Origin: Variovorax paradoxus
GTDB lineage: Bacteria > Pseudomonadota > Gammaproteobacteria > Burkholderiales > Burkholderiaceae_C
Length of the DNA: 64,000 nt
Direction of reading: 5' to 3'
Assembly: GCF_000834655.1 (NCBI RefSeq)
Contig: NZ_JXQQ01000023.1
Location: 1 to 64,000, forward strand
Numbering within the stretch: position 1 is the first letter of the stretch; the number at the start of each line of letters is the position of its first letter. Shown piece after piece: positions 33,233 to 42,851 of the stretch. The notes under the pieces are model-generated. The model ran no database searches. It was given only the letters and a program-made list of their open reading frames with translations, and was not told where the DNA came from. Both the position numbers and the translations under genes were made by a program.

Positions 33233-34543
33233 ATGACCGCCCGACACCCCGCCCCCGGCGAACTCGACCCCATCGAAACCGCGAGCCGCGACGAGATCAC
33301 CGCGCTGCAGCTCACGCGCCTGCGCGCCACGCTGCAGCGCGCCTACGACAACGTGCCGCATTACCGCAAAGCCTTCGATGCGAAGGGCGTGCACCCGGAC
33401 GACCTGAAGTCGCTCGCCGACCTGTCGAAGTTCCCGTTCACGGTGAAGAGCGACCTGCGCGACAACTACCCCTTCGGCATGTTCGCGGTGCCGCGCACGC
33501 AGGTCGCGCGCATCCATGCGTCATCGGGCACCACGGGCAAGCCGACCGTCGTCGGCTATACGAAGAACGACATCGACACCTGGGCTGATCTCGTCGCGCG
33601 CTCGATCCGCGCCGCGGGCGGACGCGCCGGCGACATGATCCACGTGGCCTACGGCTATGGCCTTTTCACCGGCGGCCTCGGCGCGCACTACGGCGCCGAG
33701 CGCGCGGGCTGCACCGTCATCCCGATGTCGGGCGGCCAGACCGAGAAGCAGGTGCAGCTCATCCAGGACTTCAAGCCCGACATCATCATGGTCACGCCCA
33801 GCTACATGCAGGTGATCATCGAGCAGTTCGAGCGCCAGGGCCTCAGCGCGAAAGACAGCTCCCTGAAGATCGGCATCTTCGGCGCCGAGCCGTGGACCGA
33901 GGCGATGCGCCGCGACATCGAGGCCAAGGCCGGCATCGACGCGGTCGACATCTACGGCCTGTCCGAAGTGATGGGCCCGGGCGTCGCGAGCGAATGCGTC
34001 GAGAGCAAGGACGGCCCCGTGATCTGGGAAGACCATTTCTATCCCGAGATCATCGACCCCGACACCGGCGAGCTGAAGGCCGACGGCGAAGAAGGCGAGC
34101 TGGTCTTTACCTCGCTCAGCAAGGAGGCGATGCCGATCGTTCGCTACCGCACGCGCGACCTCACCCGCCTCTTGCCGCCCACCTCGCGCGCCTTCCGCCG
34201 CATGGGCAAGATCGTCGGGCGCAGCGACGACATGATGATCATCCGCGGCGTGAACGTCTTCCCCACGCAGGTGGAAGAGATCGTGCTCGCGCACAAGAGC
34301 CTCTCGGGCCTCTACCAGGTGCACGTGAGCCGCGCCGACAAGCTCGACCAGGTCGAGGTGCACTGCGAGCTCAACCCCGCCGACGCCGCCGCGGCGGACC
34401 GCACCGCCATCGGCGAATGGGTGCAGCACCGCGTGAAGACGCTGATCGGCATTTCGACGCGCGTGGTGGTCCACGCGCCCAACGAGATGGAACGCACCCA
34501 GACAGGCAAGGCACGCCGCGTGATCGACACGCGCCCGCGCTGA
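33233..34543 (+). CDS. paaK: PaaK, phenylacetate-CoA ligase
   Basis: This is a 436-residue adenylate-forming enzyme with ATP loop HASSGTTGKPTVVGYT (near residue 93), IYGLSEVMGPG, RTRDLTRLLPP and the C-terminal lysine in RTQTGKARRV. It makes phenylacetyl-CoA from phenylacetate, ATP and CoA, the entry step of the pathway. Length matches known PaaK proteins (about 435). It lies 37 bp after paaI and 33 bp before paaA. Confidence 0.95.
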   Translation: MTARHPAPGELDPIETASRDEITALQLTRLRATLQRAYDNVPHYRKAFDAKGVHPDDLKSLADLSKFPFTVKSDLRDNYPFGMFAVPRTQVARIHASSGTTGKPTVVGYTKNDIDTWADLVARSIRAAGGRAGDMIHVAYGYGLFTGGLGAHYGAERAGCTVIPMSGGQTEKQVQLIQDFKPDIIMVTPSYMQVIIEQFERQGLSAKDSSLKIGIFGAEPWTEAMRRDIEAKAGIDAVDIYGLSEVMGPGVASECVESKDGPVIWEDHFYPEIIDPDTGELKADGEEGELVFTSLSKEAMPIVRYRTRDLTRLLPPTSRAFRRMGKIVGRSDDMMIIRGVNVFPTQVEEIVLAHKSLSGLYQVHVSRADKLDQVEVHCELNPADAAAADRTAIGEWVQHRVKTLIGISTRVVVHAPNEMERTQTGKARRVIDTRPR

Positions 34544-34576
34544 GCCGCCCCCCACACCCACCGAAAGGACACGCAC

Positions 34577-35584
34577 ATGTACACCCAGGCAATGGACACC
34601 ATGGGCAAGGACGCAGGCGACGGCAAGAAGGCCGTGCGCTCGGCCGAGGAGATGCGGCTCGAGGAGCGCTTCGACGCGCAGATCGATGCCGGTGACTTCA
34701 TCGAGGCGAAAGACTGGATGCCCGAGCACTACCGCAAGACGCTGGTGCGCCAGATCAGCCAGCACGCGCACTCCGAGATCGTCGGCATGCTGCCCGAGGG
34801 CAACTGGATCAGCCGCGCGCCCACGTTGAAGCGCAAGGCCATCCTGCTGGCCAAGGTGCAGGACGAAGGCGGCCACGGCCTCTACCTGTATGCGGCCGCG
34901 GAAACGCTGGGCACCTCGCGCGACCAGATGTTCGACGCGCTGCACAGCGGCAAGGCCAAGTACAGCTCGATCTTCAACTACCCCACGCTCACCTGGGCCG
35001 ACATGGGCACCATCGGCTGGCTGGTCGACGGCGCGGCCATCATGAACCAGGTGCCGATCTGCCGCTGCTCGTACGCACCGTATGCGCGCGCCATGATCCG
35101 CATCTGCCGCGAAGAGAGCTTTCACCAGCGCCAGGGCTACGAGGCCCTGCTCACGATGATGACCCACGGCACCGACGCGCAGAAGGCGATGGTGCAGGAC
35201 GCGGTCAATCGCTGGTGGTGGCCCTCGATCATGATGTTCGGCCCGCCCGACGACCAGTCGCCCAACTCCGCGCAGTCGATGCGCTGGGGCATCAAGCGCT
35301 TCAGCAACGACGAGCTGCGCCAGAAGTTCATCGACGCCGCCGTCGAGCAGGCGCGCATCCTCGGCGTGACGCTGCCCGATCCCGATCTCAAATGGAACGA
35401 AGAGCGCCAGGCGCACGACTTCGGCGCCATCGACTGGAGCGAGTTCTGGCGCGTGGTGGGCGGCGACGGCCCCTGCAACCGCGAACGCCTGCAGGCCCGC
35501 GTCGATGCCTGGGAAGACGGCGAATGGGTCCGCGAAGCCGCGATGGCCCACGCCAACAAACAACCATTGAAGGAGGCCGCATGA
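34577..35584 (+). CDS. paaA: PaaA, phenylacetyl-CoA epoxidase catalytic subunit
   Basis: This 335-residue ferritin-like di-iron subunit shows the iron-ligand helices: [16 protein letters not shown] EGGH ([11 protein letters not shown]) and [12 protein letters not shown]. It works with PaaBCE to form the ring 1,2-epoxide with oxygen and NADPH. AAAGGA precedes the ATG. The stop overlaps paaB (ATGA). It is slightly longer than E. coli PaaA (309) because of an N-terminal extension. Confidence 0.96.
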   Translation: MYTQAMDTMGKDAGDGKKAVRSAEEMRLEERFDAQIDAGDFIEAKDWMPEHYRKTLVRQISQHAHSEIVGMLPEGNWISRAPTLKRKAILLAKVQDEGGHGLYLYAAAETLGTSRDQMFDALHSGKAKYSSIFNYPTLTWADMGTIGWLVDGAAIMNQVPICRCSYAPYARAMIRICREESFHQRQGYEALLTMMTHGTDAQKAMVQDAVNRWWWPSIMMFGPPDDQSPNSAQSMRWGIKRFSNDELRQKFIDAAVEQARILGVTLPDPDLKWNEERQAHDFGAIDWSEFWRVVGGDGPCNRERLQARVDAWEDGEWVREAAMAHANKQPLKEAA

Positions 35585-35880
35585 GCGCCGATACGACCAA
35601 GCAAGAGTGGCCCCTGTGGGAAGTGTTCGTGCGCAGCAAGGCGGGCCTGGACCACAAGCATTGCGGCAGCCTGCATGCCGCCGATTCGAAGATGGCGATC
35701 CAGATGGCGCGCGACGTGTACACGCGCCGCCAGGAAGGCAGCAGCATCTGGGTGGTGCGTTCCGAGCAGATCGTGGCGAGCGACCCGGGCGAGAAGGACA
35801 TGTACTTCGATCCGGCGGAAGACAAGGTCTACCGCCATCCGACCTTCTACGCGCTGCCCAAGCAGGTCGACCACATGTAA
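35581..35880 (+). CDS. paaB: PaaB, phenylacetyl-CoA epoxidase subunit
   Basis: This is a 99-residue structural subunit with the family pattern [26 protein letters not shown] and [10 protein letters not shown]. It bridges PaaAC heterodimers in the epoxidase. The start overlaps the paaA stop (ATGA). A 70-bp hairpin repeat follows before paaC. Confidence 0.96.
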   Translation: MSADTTKQEWPLWEVFVRSKAGLDHKHCGSLHAADSKMAIQMARDVYTRRQEGSSIWVVRSEQIVASDPGEKDMYFDPAEDKVYRHPTFYALPKQVDHM

Positions 35881-35891
35881 TGCCCACCCGG

Positions 35892-35961
35892 CCGTTCGGG
35901 CTGAGCCTGTCGAAGCCTTGGCGCGCATCGCGCAGCCCTTCGACAAGCTCAGGGTGAACGG
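35892..35961. repeat. Imperfect inverted repeat between paaB and paaC
   Basis: The left arm starts CCGTTCGGGCTGAGCCTGTC at 35892 and the right arm ends with GACAAGCTCAGGGTGAACGG at 35961; the arms pair with a few mismatches around a short GC-rich centre. This kind of intergenic element is widespread in beta- and gamma-proteobacteria. It could form a strong hairpin in the operon mRNA, with possible effects on subunit ratios (inference). Confidence 0.75.
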
Positions 35962-35988
35962 ATCGGGGTGGCACAGGAACTCAACACC

Positions 35989-36768
35989 ATGCAAGCATCG
36001 ATCGAACTGAACCGCACGCCCGCCGTGCAATACCTGCTGCGCATCGGCGACACCTGCCTCGTGCTCGCGCAGCGCCTGGGCGAATGGTGCGGCCATGCAC
36101 CCGTGCTGGAAGAAGACATCGCGATGGCCAACATCGCGCTCGACCTCGTCGGACAGGCCCGCGGCCTGCTCACGCACGCCGGCAAGCTCGAAGGCGCCGG
36201 CCGCGAGCACGACGAAGACCAGCTCGCTTATCTGCGCGAGGAGCGCGACTACTTCAATCTCACCCTGGTCGAGTTGCCGCGCGGCGACTTCGCCTTTGCC
36301 GTGGTGCGCAACACCATGGTCGCCACGCTGCTCAAGCTCTTGTGGCAGCGCCTCTCTGCATCGAGCGACGCCGAGGTGGCCGCCATCGCCGGCAAGGCCG
36401 TGAAGGAGGCGCGCTATCACCAGCAGCACTCGGGCGACTGGGTCGTGCGACTGGGTGACGGCACCGACGAATCGCGCCGCCGCACGGAGAAGGCTTTGAA
36501 GCAACTCTGGCTCTACGTGCCCGAACTGTTCGAGAGCGATGCGGTGGACGAAGCGGCGAGTGCCAGCGGCCTCGGCCCGGCATGGAGCGAACTGCGCGAA
36601 CCCTGGCTCGCCGAGATGCAGCAGGTGCTCGACGCGGCCGGCCTCGCGATGCCCAAGGAAGCCGCTTTCCGCAGCACCGGCAAGCAAGGCGTGCACAGCG
36701 AGCACATGGGCTACATCCTTACCGAGATGCAGCACCTGCAGCGCAGCTTTCCCGGAGGCGTGTGGTGA
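35989..36768 (+). CDS. paaC: PaaC, phenylacetyl-CoA epoxidase subunit
   Basis: This 259-residue ferritin-like subunit forms a heterodimer with PaaA but has lost the di-iron site. Key stretches are AQRLGEWCGHAPVLEEDIAMANIALDLVGQARGLL and KEARYHQQHSGDWVVRLGDGT. The ATG at 35989 gives the usual length (E. coli 248); a GTG at 35968 is an alternative seven codons upstream. It follows the hairpin repeat and precedes a 76-bp GC-rich spacer before paaD. Confidence 0.95.
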   Translation: MQASIELNRTPAVQYLLRIGDTCLVLAQRLGEWCGHAPVLEEDIAMANIALDLVGQARGLLTHAGKLEGAGREHDEDQLAYLREERDYFNLTLVELPRGDFAFAVVRNTMVATLLKLLWQRLSASSDAEVAAIAGKAVKEARYHQQHSGDWVVRLGDGTDESRRRTEKALKQLWLYVPELFESDAVDEAASASGLGPAWSELREPWLAEMQQVLDAAGLAMPKEAAFRSTGKQGVHSEHMGYILTEMQHLQRSFPGGVW

Positions 36769-36844
36769 TGCGCGCCGCGCCGGGCCGCCCCAGGCAAGCT
36801 CCCTCCCGCCTGGCGGGACAGGCCGCAGGCCGAAGGGTGCGCCA

Positions 36845-37369
36845 ATGAACGCGGTGGCCTCGCGCGTCGATGCGGCGTGGGCCGTGCTTCACTCCGTGCT
36901 CGACCCCGAGGTGCCGGCCGTGTCGGTCTGCGACCTGGGCATCGTGCGCGAGGTGATCGCGCACGACGACGGCCTGGAGATCGTGCTCACGCCGACCTAC
37001 TCCGGCTGTCCCGCGACCGAAGCCATCGAGCACGACGTGCTGGCCGCCATCGAAGAGGCGGGCCTCGGCCGCGCGCGCGCCACCCTGCGCCGCGCACCGG
37101 CGTGGAGCAGCGACTGGATCAGCGACGAAGGCCGCGCCAAGCTCAAGGCCTACGGCATCGCGCCGCCGGCCCACCTCACGCCCGAAGTCGCCGCCAACAC
37201 CGCGATGCCGATCAAGCTCTTCGGCCGCATCGCAGGCGAACGCATCGCCTGCCCGCGCTGCGCGAGCGAGCGCACCGAGCGCCTCTCGGCCTTCGGATCG
37301 ACCGCCTGCAAGGCCCTCTACCGCTGCATGGCCTGCCGCGAGCCTTTCGAACATTTCAAGCCCATATGA
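36845..37369 (+). CDS. paaD: PaaD, epoxidase maturation protein (MIP18/SufT-like)
   Basis: This is a 174-residue protein with an N-terminal MIP18/DUF59 domain (VSVCDLGIVREV, TPTYSGCPA) and a C-terminal cysteine motif CPRC...CMAC typical of PaaD. It is needed for maturation of the epoxidase, probably in iron-sulfur or di-iron assembly. The start at 36845 follows a 76-bp spacer carrying GC-rich low-complexity sequence. Confidence 0.94.
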   Translation: MNAVASRVDAAWAVLHSVLDPEVPAVSVCDLGIVREVIAHDDGLEIVLTPTYSGCPATEAIEHDVLAAIEEAGLGRARATLRRAPAWSSDWISDEGRAKLKAYGIAPPAHLTPEVAANTAMPIKLFGRIAGERIACPRCASERTERLSAFGSTACKALYRCMACREPFEHFKPI

Positions 37370-37376
37370 AGAACCA

Positions 37377-37456
37377 CCCCCAGGCTTCGCGCACTTCGTG
37401 TCGCTTCTCCTCCCCCCTCAAGGGGGCGCTGCCAGTGGCCCGGCAAAGCCGGTTCC
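37377..37456. repeat. 80-bp intergenic direct repeat, copy 1 (paaD-paaE)
   Basis: A 34-bp block beginning CCCCCAGGCTTCGCGCACTT (37377-37410) and a 20-bp block GGCCCGGCAAAGCCGGTTCC (37437-37456) are both identical to copy 2 at 39787-39866, with exactly the same 60-bp offset. The second block is itself a palindrome, CCGGCAAAGCCGG. The middle segment differs. Confidence 0.85.
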
Positions 37457-37499
37457 ACAGCAGCCCTGGAAAAGCGCCTGGCAACCCTGAGCATCTGGC

Positions 37500-38585
37500 A
37501 TGAGTACCCTTTTCCATCCGCTGCGCGTGAAGGCCATCGAGCCCGACACGCACGAGGCCGTCATCGTCTCGTTCGAAGTACCCACCGACCTGCAGGAAGT
37601 CTTCGGCTTCACGCAGGGCCAGTACCTCACCCTGCGCCACGACATCGACGGCCAGGACCTGCGCCGTTCCTATTCGATCTGCGCGGGCCTGGACGACGGC
37701 GAACTGCGCGTGGGCGTGCGCAAGGTGCGCGGCGGCGTGTTCTCCAACTGGATCAACGCGAGCCTGCAACCCGGCGACACGCTGCAGGTCATGGCGCCGC
37801 AGGGCCGCTTCTTCGTGCCGATCGAACCTTCTTCGGCCCGGCATCACGTCGGCATCGCGGGCGGCAGCGGCATCACGCCGATCCTCTCGATCATGAAGAC
37901 GGTGCTGGCGCGCGAACCCGCGAGCCGCTTCACGCTGATATACGGCAACCGCCAGCTGCAGTCCACGATGTTCAAGGAAGAGATCGAGGACCTGAAGAAC
38001 CGCTACATGACGCGCCTCGTGCTGCAGCACGTGTTTTCCGACGAGCACACCGATTCGCCGCTGGGCTTCGGCGTGATGAACCGCGAGAAGATCGGCGAGT
38101 TCCTCGAATCGGTGGTGCCGGCCGGGAAGATCGACCACGTGTACGTCTGCGGCCCGTTCCAGATGAACGACGAGGCCGAGGCCGCGCTGCTCGCAGCCGG
38201 CGTGCCGGAAGACCGCATCCACATCGAGCGCTTCGGCGTCGCGCTGCCCTCGGCCACCCAGGTCGGCGCCGTCGTGCACGAAGCCTTGCCCGGCGACGCC
38301 AAGCAGGCGCGCATCACCATCGTGCGTGACGGCCTGCAGCGCGAAATCACCTTCACCGAGGGGCAGCCCAGCATCCTCGATGCCGCATCGGCCGCGGGCC
38401 TGGAAGTGCCGTTCTCGTGCACCTCGGGCGTGTGCGGCACCTGCCGCGCCAAGTGCGTGGACGGGGAAGTCCGCATGGAACGCAACTTCGCGCTCGACAA
38501 GAATGAAGTGGCCGCGGGCTTCGTGCTGACCTGCCAGGCCCATCCCCTCACCGAACGTGTCACGCTCTCCTTCGACGAGCGTTGA
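37500..38585 (+). CDS. paaE: PaaE, epoxidase reductase (ferredoxin-NADP reductase type)
   Basis: This 361-residue reductase has an FAD domain (LRRSYSICAG, RxYS motif), an NADP domain (GIAGGSGITPILSIMK, YVCGPFQMND) and a C-terminal 2Fe-2S ferredoxin domain (CTSGVCGTCRAKC and a distal CQAH). It passes electrons from NADPH to the PaaA di-iron centre. It follows an 80-bp repeat spacer; 43 bp separates it from the binding-protein gene. Confidence 0.96.
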   Translation: MSTLFHPLRVKAIEPDTHEAVIVSFEVPTDLQEVFGFTQGQYLTLRHDIDGQDLRRSYSICAGLDDGELRVGVRKVRGGVFSNWINASLQPGDTLQVMAPQGRFFVPIEPSSARHHVGIAGGSGITPILSIMKTVLAREPASRFTLIYGNRQLQSTMFKEEIEDLKNRYMTRLVLQHVFSDEHTDSPLGFGVMNREKIGEFLESVVPAGKIDHVYVCGPFQMNDEAEAALLAAGVPEDRIHIERFGVALPSATQVGAVVHEALPGDAKQARITIVRDGLQREITFTEGQPSILDAASAAGLEVPFSCTSGVCGTCRAKCVDGEVRMERNFALDKNEVAAGFVLTCQAHPLTERVTLSFDER

Positions 38586-38628
38586 TACTTCCGGCCTCAA
38601 CGATTTTTCAACCCGGAGACAAGTCCAA

Positions 38629-39774
38629 ATGAAATTCTTCAAGCCCCTTCTGATCGCCGCACTGTGCGCCACGGCCGCCGCGGCGTGGGCCGACGTCAAT
38701 GTCGGCGTGACGGTATCGGCCACCGGCCCTGCCGCCTCGCTCGGCATTCCCGAGAAGAACACCATCGCGCTGATGCCCAAGACCATCGGCGGCCAGAAGA
38801 TCAACTACATCGTGCTGGACGATGCCTCCGACACCACCGCGGCCGTTGCCAACACCCGCAAGCTGATCGCCGAGAACAAGGTCGACATCGTGCTGGGCTC
38901 CACCACCACGCCCAACTCGCTCGCGATGATCGACGTGGTGAGCGAGGCCAAGGTGCCGATGATCTCCATCGCCGCTTCGGCCCGCATCATCGAGCCGATG
39001 GACGCGAAGAAGAAGTGGGTCTTCAAGACGCCGCAGAACGACATCATGATGTCGCTGGCCATCGCCGAACACATGGCCGCCAACGGCGTGAAGACGGTCG
39101 CCTTCATCGGCTTCTCCGACGCATACGGCGAAGGCTGGTCGGAAGAATTCGCCAAGGCCGCCGCGCTCAAGAAGATCACCGTCGTGGCCAACGAGCGCTA
39201 CTCCCGCAGCGACACCTCGGTGACCGGCCAGGCGCTGAAGATCATGGCCGCCAAGGCCGACGCCGTGCTGGTCGCAGGCTCGGGCACGCCGGCCGCGCTG
39301 CCGCAGAAGACGCTCAAGGAGCGCGGCTACACCGGCAAGATGTACCAGACGCACGGCGTGGCGAATGCCGACTTCCTGCGCGTGGGCGGCAAGGACGTGG
39401 AAGGCACCTTCCTGCCCGCGGGCCCCGTGCTCGTGGCCGACCAGCTGCCGGCCAGCAACCCGGTGAAGAAGTCTGCGCTGGCCTACGTGTCGGCCTACGA
39501 AGCGGCCAACGGCAAGGGCACCGTGTCGACCTTCGGCGCGCACGCGTGGGACGCGGGCCTGTTGATGACCTCGGCCGTTCCGGTCGCGCTCAAGAAGGCG
39601 CAGCCGGGCACGCCTGAATTCCGTGCCGCCCTGCGCGATGCACTGGAGCAGGTCAAGGAAGTGTCGGGCGCGCACGGCGTGTTCAGCATGACGGAGAAGG
39701 ACCACCTGGGCCTGGACCAGCGCGCGCGCGTGATGGTCAAGATCGAAAACGGTGCCTGGAAGTACCAGCCCTGA
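38629..39774 (+). CDS. Liv-type ABC transporter substrate-binding protein (paa locus)
   Basis: This is a 381-residue periplasmic-binding-fold-I protein with signal peptide ATAAAAWA near residue 21. The mature part has SATGPAASLGIPEKN and the LivJ-type two-lobed pattern (IGFSDAYGEGW). Its position between paaE and the Liv permease genes and paaZ suggests that it binds phenylacetate or a related aromatic acid, not branched-chain amino acids. A 43-bp spacer with GGAG lies before the ATG. Confidence 0.9.
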   Translation: MKFFKPLLIAALCATAAAAWADVNVGVTVSATGPAASLGIPEKNTIALMPKTIGGQKINYIVLDDASDTTAAVANTRKLIAENKVDIVLGSTTTPNSLAMIDVVSEAKVPMISIAASARIIEPMDAKKKWVFKTPQNDIMMSLAIAEHMAANGVKTVAFIGFSDAYGEGWSEEFAKAAALKKITVVANERYSRSDTSVTGQALKIMAAKADAVLVAGSGTPAALPQKTLKERGYTGKMYQTHGVANADFLRVGGKDVEGTFLPAGPVLVADQLPASNPVKKSALAYVSAYEAANGKGTVSTFGAHAWDAGLLMTSAVPVALKKAQPGTPEFRAALRDALEQVKEVSGAHGVFSMTEKDHLGLDQRARVMVKIENGAWKYQP

Positions 39775-39786
39775 TCACTGAGCTCG

Positions 39787-39866
39787 CCCCCAGGCTTCGC
39801 GCACTTCGTGTCGCTTCTCCCACCCCCTGCCGGGGGCAACACCTGAGGCCCGGCAAAGCCGGTTCC
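39787..39866. repeat. 80-bp intergenic direct repeat, copy 2 (SBP-LivH)
   Basis: Its terminal blocks are identical to copy 1 at 37377-37456 (34 bp and 20 bp at the same spacing). The two copies bracket paaE plus the binding-protein gene, about 2.4 kb apart in the same orientation, so recombination between them would delete that segment. Confidence 0.85.
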
Positions 39867-39915
39867 TCGGTGTTCCCGATCTGACTCACGGGCGCCGCCC
39901 GAAGGCTGTTGTTAT

Positions 39916-40944
39916 ATGGATCTGCAGATCGCCCTGTTGTTGGGGCAGGACGGCATCGTCAACGGTGCCGTCTATGGATTGATGGCGCTCGCCCTCGTGC
40001 TGGTGTTCTCGGTCACGCGCGTCATCTTCATTCCCCAGGGCGAGTTCGTCGCCTTCGGGGCCCTCTCGATGGCGATGCTGCAGGCCGGCCGCGTGCCGGC
40101 CACGCTCTGGCTTTTGATCGCGCTCGCCGTCATGGTCCTGGTCGTCGAGCTCTGGCGCTGGAAGCGCGGCGCGGTGGTCGACTGGGCCTCGGCGCTCGCA
40201 TGGTGCGTGGTGCTGCCGCTGGCCGCCGCCGCGTTGGTGCTGCTGCTCAAGCCGACCTCGATGGCAGGGCAGACGCTCACCACGCTCGTCCTCATCATGC
40301 CGCTCGGTCCCCTGCTCTACCGCCTGGCCTACCGGCCGCTGGCGGATGCCAACGTGCTGATGCTGCTGATCGTCTCGGTCGCGCTGCACGGCGTGCTGGT
40401 GGGCCTGGGCCTGCTGTTCTTCGGTGCCGAGGGCTCGCGCACCACGGCCTTCTCGGACGCGCGCTTCGACATCGGCGGCATTCCGGTCAGCGGGCAATCG
40501 CTGGTGGTCGTCGGGGTCACGCTGCTGCTGGTGATCGCGATGTTCCTTTTCTTTGGACGCTCGATGGTCGGCAAGGCGCTGCGCGCCACCGCCATCAACC
40601 GCGTGGGCGCGCGGCTCTCGGGCATTCCGACCGAGCTCTCGGGCGACCTGAGCTTCGCGCTGGCTGCGCTCATCGGCGCGGTGTCGGGCCTGCTCATCGC
40701 GCCGATCACCACCGTGTACTACGACACCGGCTTCCTGATCGGCCTGAAGGGCTTCGTCGCGGCCATCGTCGGCGGCCTGGCGAGCTATCCGCTGGCGCTC
40801 GTCGGCGCGCTGCTGGTCGGGCAACTGGAAGCCTTCGCTTCTTTCTGGGCCAGCCCGTTCAAGGAAGTGCTGGTCTTCACCTTGATCATTCCCGTGCTGT
40901 GGTGGCGTTCGCTGCGCAGCCATCATGTGGAGGACGAGGAATGA
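39916..40944 (+). CDS. LivH-type ABC transporter permease (paa locus)
   Basis: This 342-residue inner-membrane permease has the LivH signature NGAVYGLMALALVLVFSVTRVIFIPQGEFVAFGALS and GLLIAPITTVYYDTGFLIGLKGFVAAIVGGL. It pairs with the LivM part of the next gene. It is slightly longer than a typical LivH (about 300) because of an extra hydrophobic loop in the middle (residues 75-120). The stop overlaps the next gene (ATGA). Confidence 0.92.
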   Translation: MDLQIALLLGQDGIVNGAVYGLMALALVLVFSVTRVIFIPQGEFVAFGALSMAMLQAGRVPATLWLLIALAVMVLVVELWRWKRGAVVDWASALAWCVVLPLAAAALVLLLKPTSMAGQTLTTLVLIMPLGPLLYRLAYRPLADANVLMLLIVSVALHGVLVGLGLLFFGAEGSRTTAFSDARFDIGGIPVSGQSLVVVGVTLLLVIAMFLFFGRSMVGKALRATAINRVGARLSGIPTELSGDLSFALAALIGAVSGLLIAPITTVYYDTGFLIGLKGFVAAIVGGLASYPLALVGALLVGQLEAFASFWASPFKEVLVFTLIIPVLWWRSLRSHHVEDEE

Positions 40945-42851
40945 GCCCGTCTTCGAATCCCGTCGCCCCCACCCCAGCCAACGCGCCGCCCGCCGGCAAG
41001 CCGCTGGTCACGCCGCGCCAGCTCACCCTGGTCTTCGTCATCTCGCTCGCGCTGGCCTGGGGCTTCCTGCCCGAATTCACCGTGTCCGTGCTGAGCAACA
41101 TCGGGCTCTACGCGCTGGTCGCGGCGGGCCTCGTGATGCTCACCGGCGTGGGCGGCATGACCTCCTTCGGCCAGGCCGCGTTCGTCGGCATGGGCGCGTA
41201 TGCCACCGCGTGGATCTGCACTTCGCCCACCGCCGCCGCGTGGATGGGCGGCGCGGTGAGCCCCGCGCTGCTGCCGTGGGCCGGCCTGCTGCTGGGCCTG
41301 GTCTTCACCTTCGCGCTCGCCTGGGCGCTGGGCGCGGTCACGCTCAAGCTGCAGGGCCACTACCTGCCGCTGTGCACCATCGCATGGGGCCTGAGCCTCT
41401 ACTACCTGTTCGGCAACATGGAGTTCCTGGGCGGGCAGACCGGCATCACGGGCGTGCCGCCGCTGGTGATCGCGGGCGTGTCGCTCGCCACGCCGCGCGC
41501 ACTGGGCGTGGTGATCTGGGCCGTGCTGCTGCTTGCGCTGTGGGCGATGCACAACCTGCTCGATTCGCGCGAAGGCCGCGCCATCCGCGCGCTCAAGGGC
41601 GGGCGGCTGATGGCCGAGTCGATGGGCGTCGATACGGCACGCCACCGCATCAAGCTCTTCGTGCTGGCCGCGCTGCTCGCGGCGGTGTCGGGCTGGCTCT
41701 ATGCGCACCTGCAGCGCTTCGTGAACCCGACGCCCTTCAACCTGAACATCGGCATCGAGCTCCTGTTCATGGCGGTGGTCGGCGGCGCGGGGCACCTGTG
41801 GGGCGCGGTGCTCGGCGCGGCGCTGATCACGCTGCTCAAGGAAAAGCTGCAGGACGTGCTGCCCGCACTGCTGGGCACGAGCGGCAACTTCGAAGTGATC
41901 GTGTTCGGCCTGCTGATGCTCTTCGTGCTGCAGCGCTTTGCGGACGGGCTCTGGCCCACGGTCTCGCGCCTGGCGAGCCGCTGGGTGCGCGACGACGCGC
42001 GCAAGGCCGCGCCTGCCCTGGCACACCCTTCCACGGTGCAGCTCGTGCAACGCAAGCTGCCTGCATCGGGCGAGCTGCTGCTCGAAGCCAGCGACGTGAG
42101 CAAGCGTTTCGGCGGCCTCGTCGCCAACAACGCGATCTCGATGACGCTCAAGTCTGGCGAGATCCACGCGCTGATCGGCCCGAACGGGGCCGGCAAGAGC
42201 ACCTTCTTCAACATGATCTCGGGCGTGGACGATCCGACCTCGGGCGAGGTGCGGCTCTCGGGCCAGTCGATGGCGACGAAGCCTTCGCGCGCCTTCGCCG
42301 CACTGGGCCTGGGCCGCACCTTCCAGCATGTGCGCCTGCTCGGGCAGCGCAGCGTGGTCGAGAACGTCGCGCTCGGCGCCCACCTGCGCGCCCGGCGCGG
42401 CTGGCTCGCCGCGATGCTGCGGCTGGACCGCGCCGAGGAAGCCGAGCTGATGGCCGAGGCCCGCCGCCAGATCGAACGCTGCGGCCTCGGCGCGCATGCC
42501 GACACGCCCGCCGCGTCGCTCTCGCTGGGCCAGCAGCGCGTGGTGGAAATTGCGCGCGCGCTCGCGGGCCAGCCCTCGGTGCTGCTGCTCGACGAACCCG
42601 CCGCGGGCCTGCGCCACCTGGAGAAGCGCGCGCTTTCCGTGCTGCTGAGCCAGCTGCGCGCCGAGGGCCTGGGCATCCTCGTGGTGGAGCACGACATGGA
42701 ATTCGTGATGAACCTGGCCGACCGCATCACGGTGCTCGAATTCGGCACCGTCATCGCGACCGGCACCCCCGCCGAAGTGCAGGCCAACCCCCGCGTGCTG
42801 GAAGCCTATCTGGGCGGCGCCGACGACGAACTGCTGGAAGACGCACGATGA
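40941..42851 (+). CDS. LivM-LivG fusion: ABC permease with ATP-binding domain
   Basis: This is a 636-residue fusion. Residues about 30-345 form a LivM permease (GGMTSFGQAAFVGMGAYATA, GRAIRALKGGRLMAESMGVD, LLFMAVVGGAGHLWG). Residues about 380-630 form a LivG ATPase with Walker A GPNGAGKST (413-421), a slightly unusual signature LSLGQQ in place of LSGGQ, and Walker B LLLDEPAAGL. Fusion fixes a one-to-one ratio of permease and ATPase. Overlaps by ATGA on both sides show tight coupling. Confidence 0.93.
   Translation: MSPSSNPVAPTPANAPPAGKPLVTPRQLTLVFVISLALAWGFLPEFTVSVLSNIGLYALVAAGLVMLTGVGGMTSFGQAAFVGMGAYATAWICTSPTAAAWMGGAVSPALLPWAGLLLGLVFTFALAWALGAVTLKLQGHYLPLCTIAWGLSLYYLFGNMEFLGGQTGITGVPPLVIAGVSLATPRALGVVIWAVLLLALWAMHNLLDSREGRAIRALKGGRLMAESMGVDTARHRIKLFVLAALLAAVSGWLYAHLQRFVNPTPFNLNIGIELLFMAVVGGAGHLWGAVLGAALITLLKEKLQDVLPALLGTSGNFEVIVFGLLMLFVLQRFADGLWPTVSRLASRWVRDDARKAAPALAHPSTVQLVQRKLPASGELLLEASDVSKRFGGLVANNAISMTLKSGEIHALIGPNGAGKSTFFNMISGVDDPTSGEVRLSGQSMATKPSRAFAALGLGRTFQHVRLLGQRSVVENVALGAHLRARRGWLAAMLRLDRAEEAELMAEARRQIERCGLGAHADTPAASLSLGQQRVVEIARALAGQPSVLLLDEPAAGLRHLEKRALSVLLSQLRAEGLGILVVEHDMEFVMNLADRITVLEFGTVIATGTPAEVQANPRVLEAYLGGADDELLEDAR

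Noticed and set aside
37377..39866. Direct repeats as a possible CRISPR array
   Set aside because: Only two copies 2.4 kb apart with coding genes between them and no cas genes.
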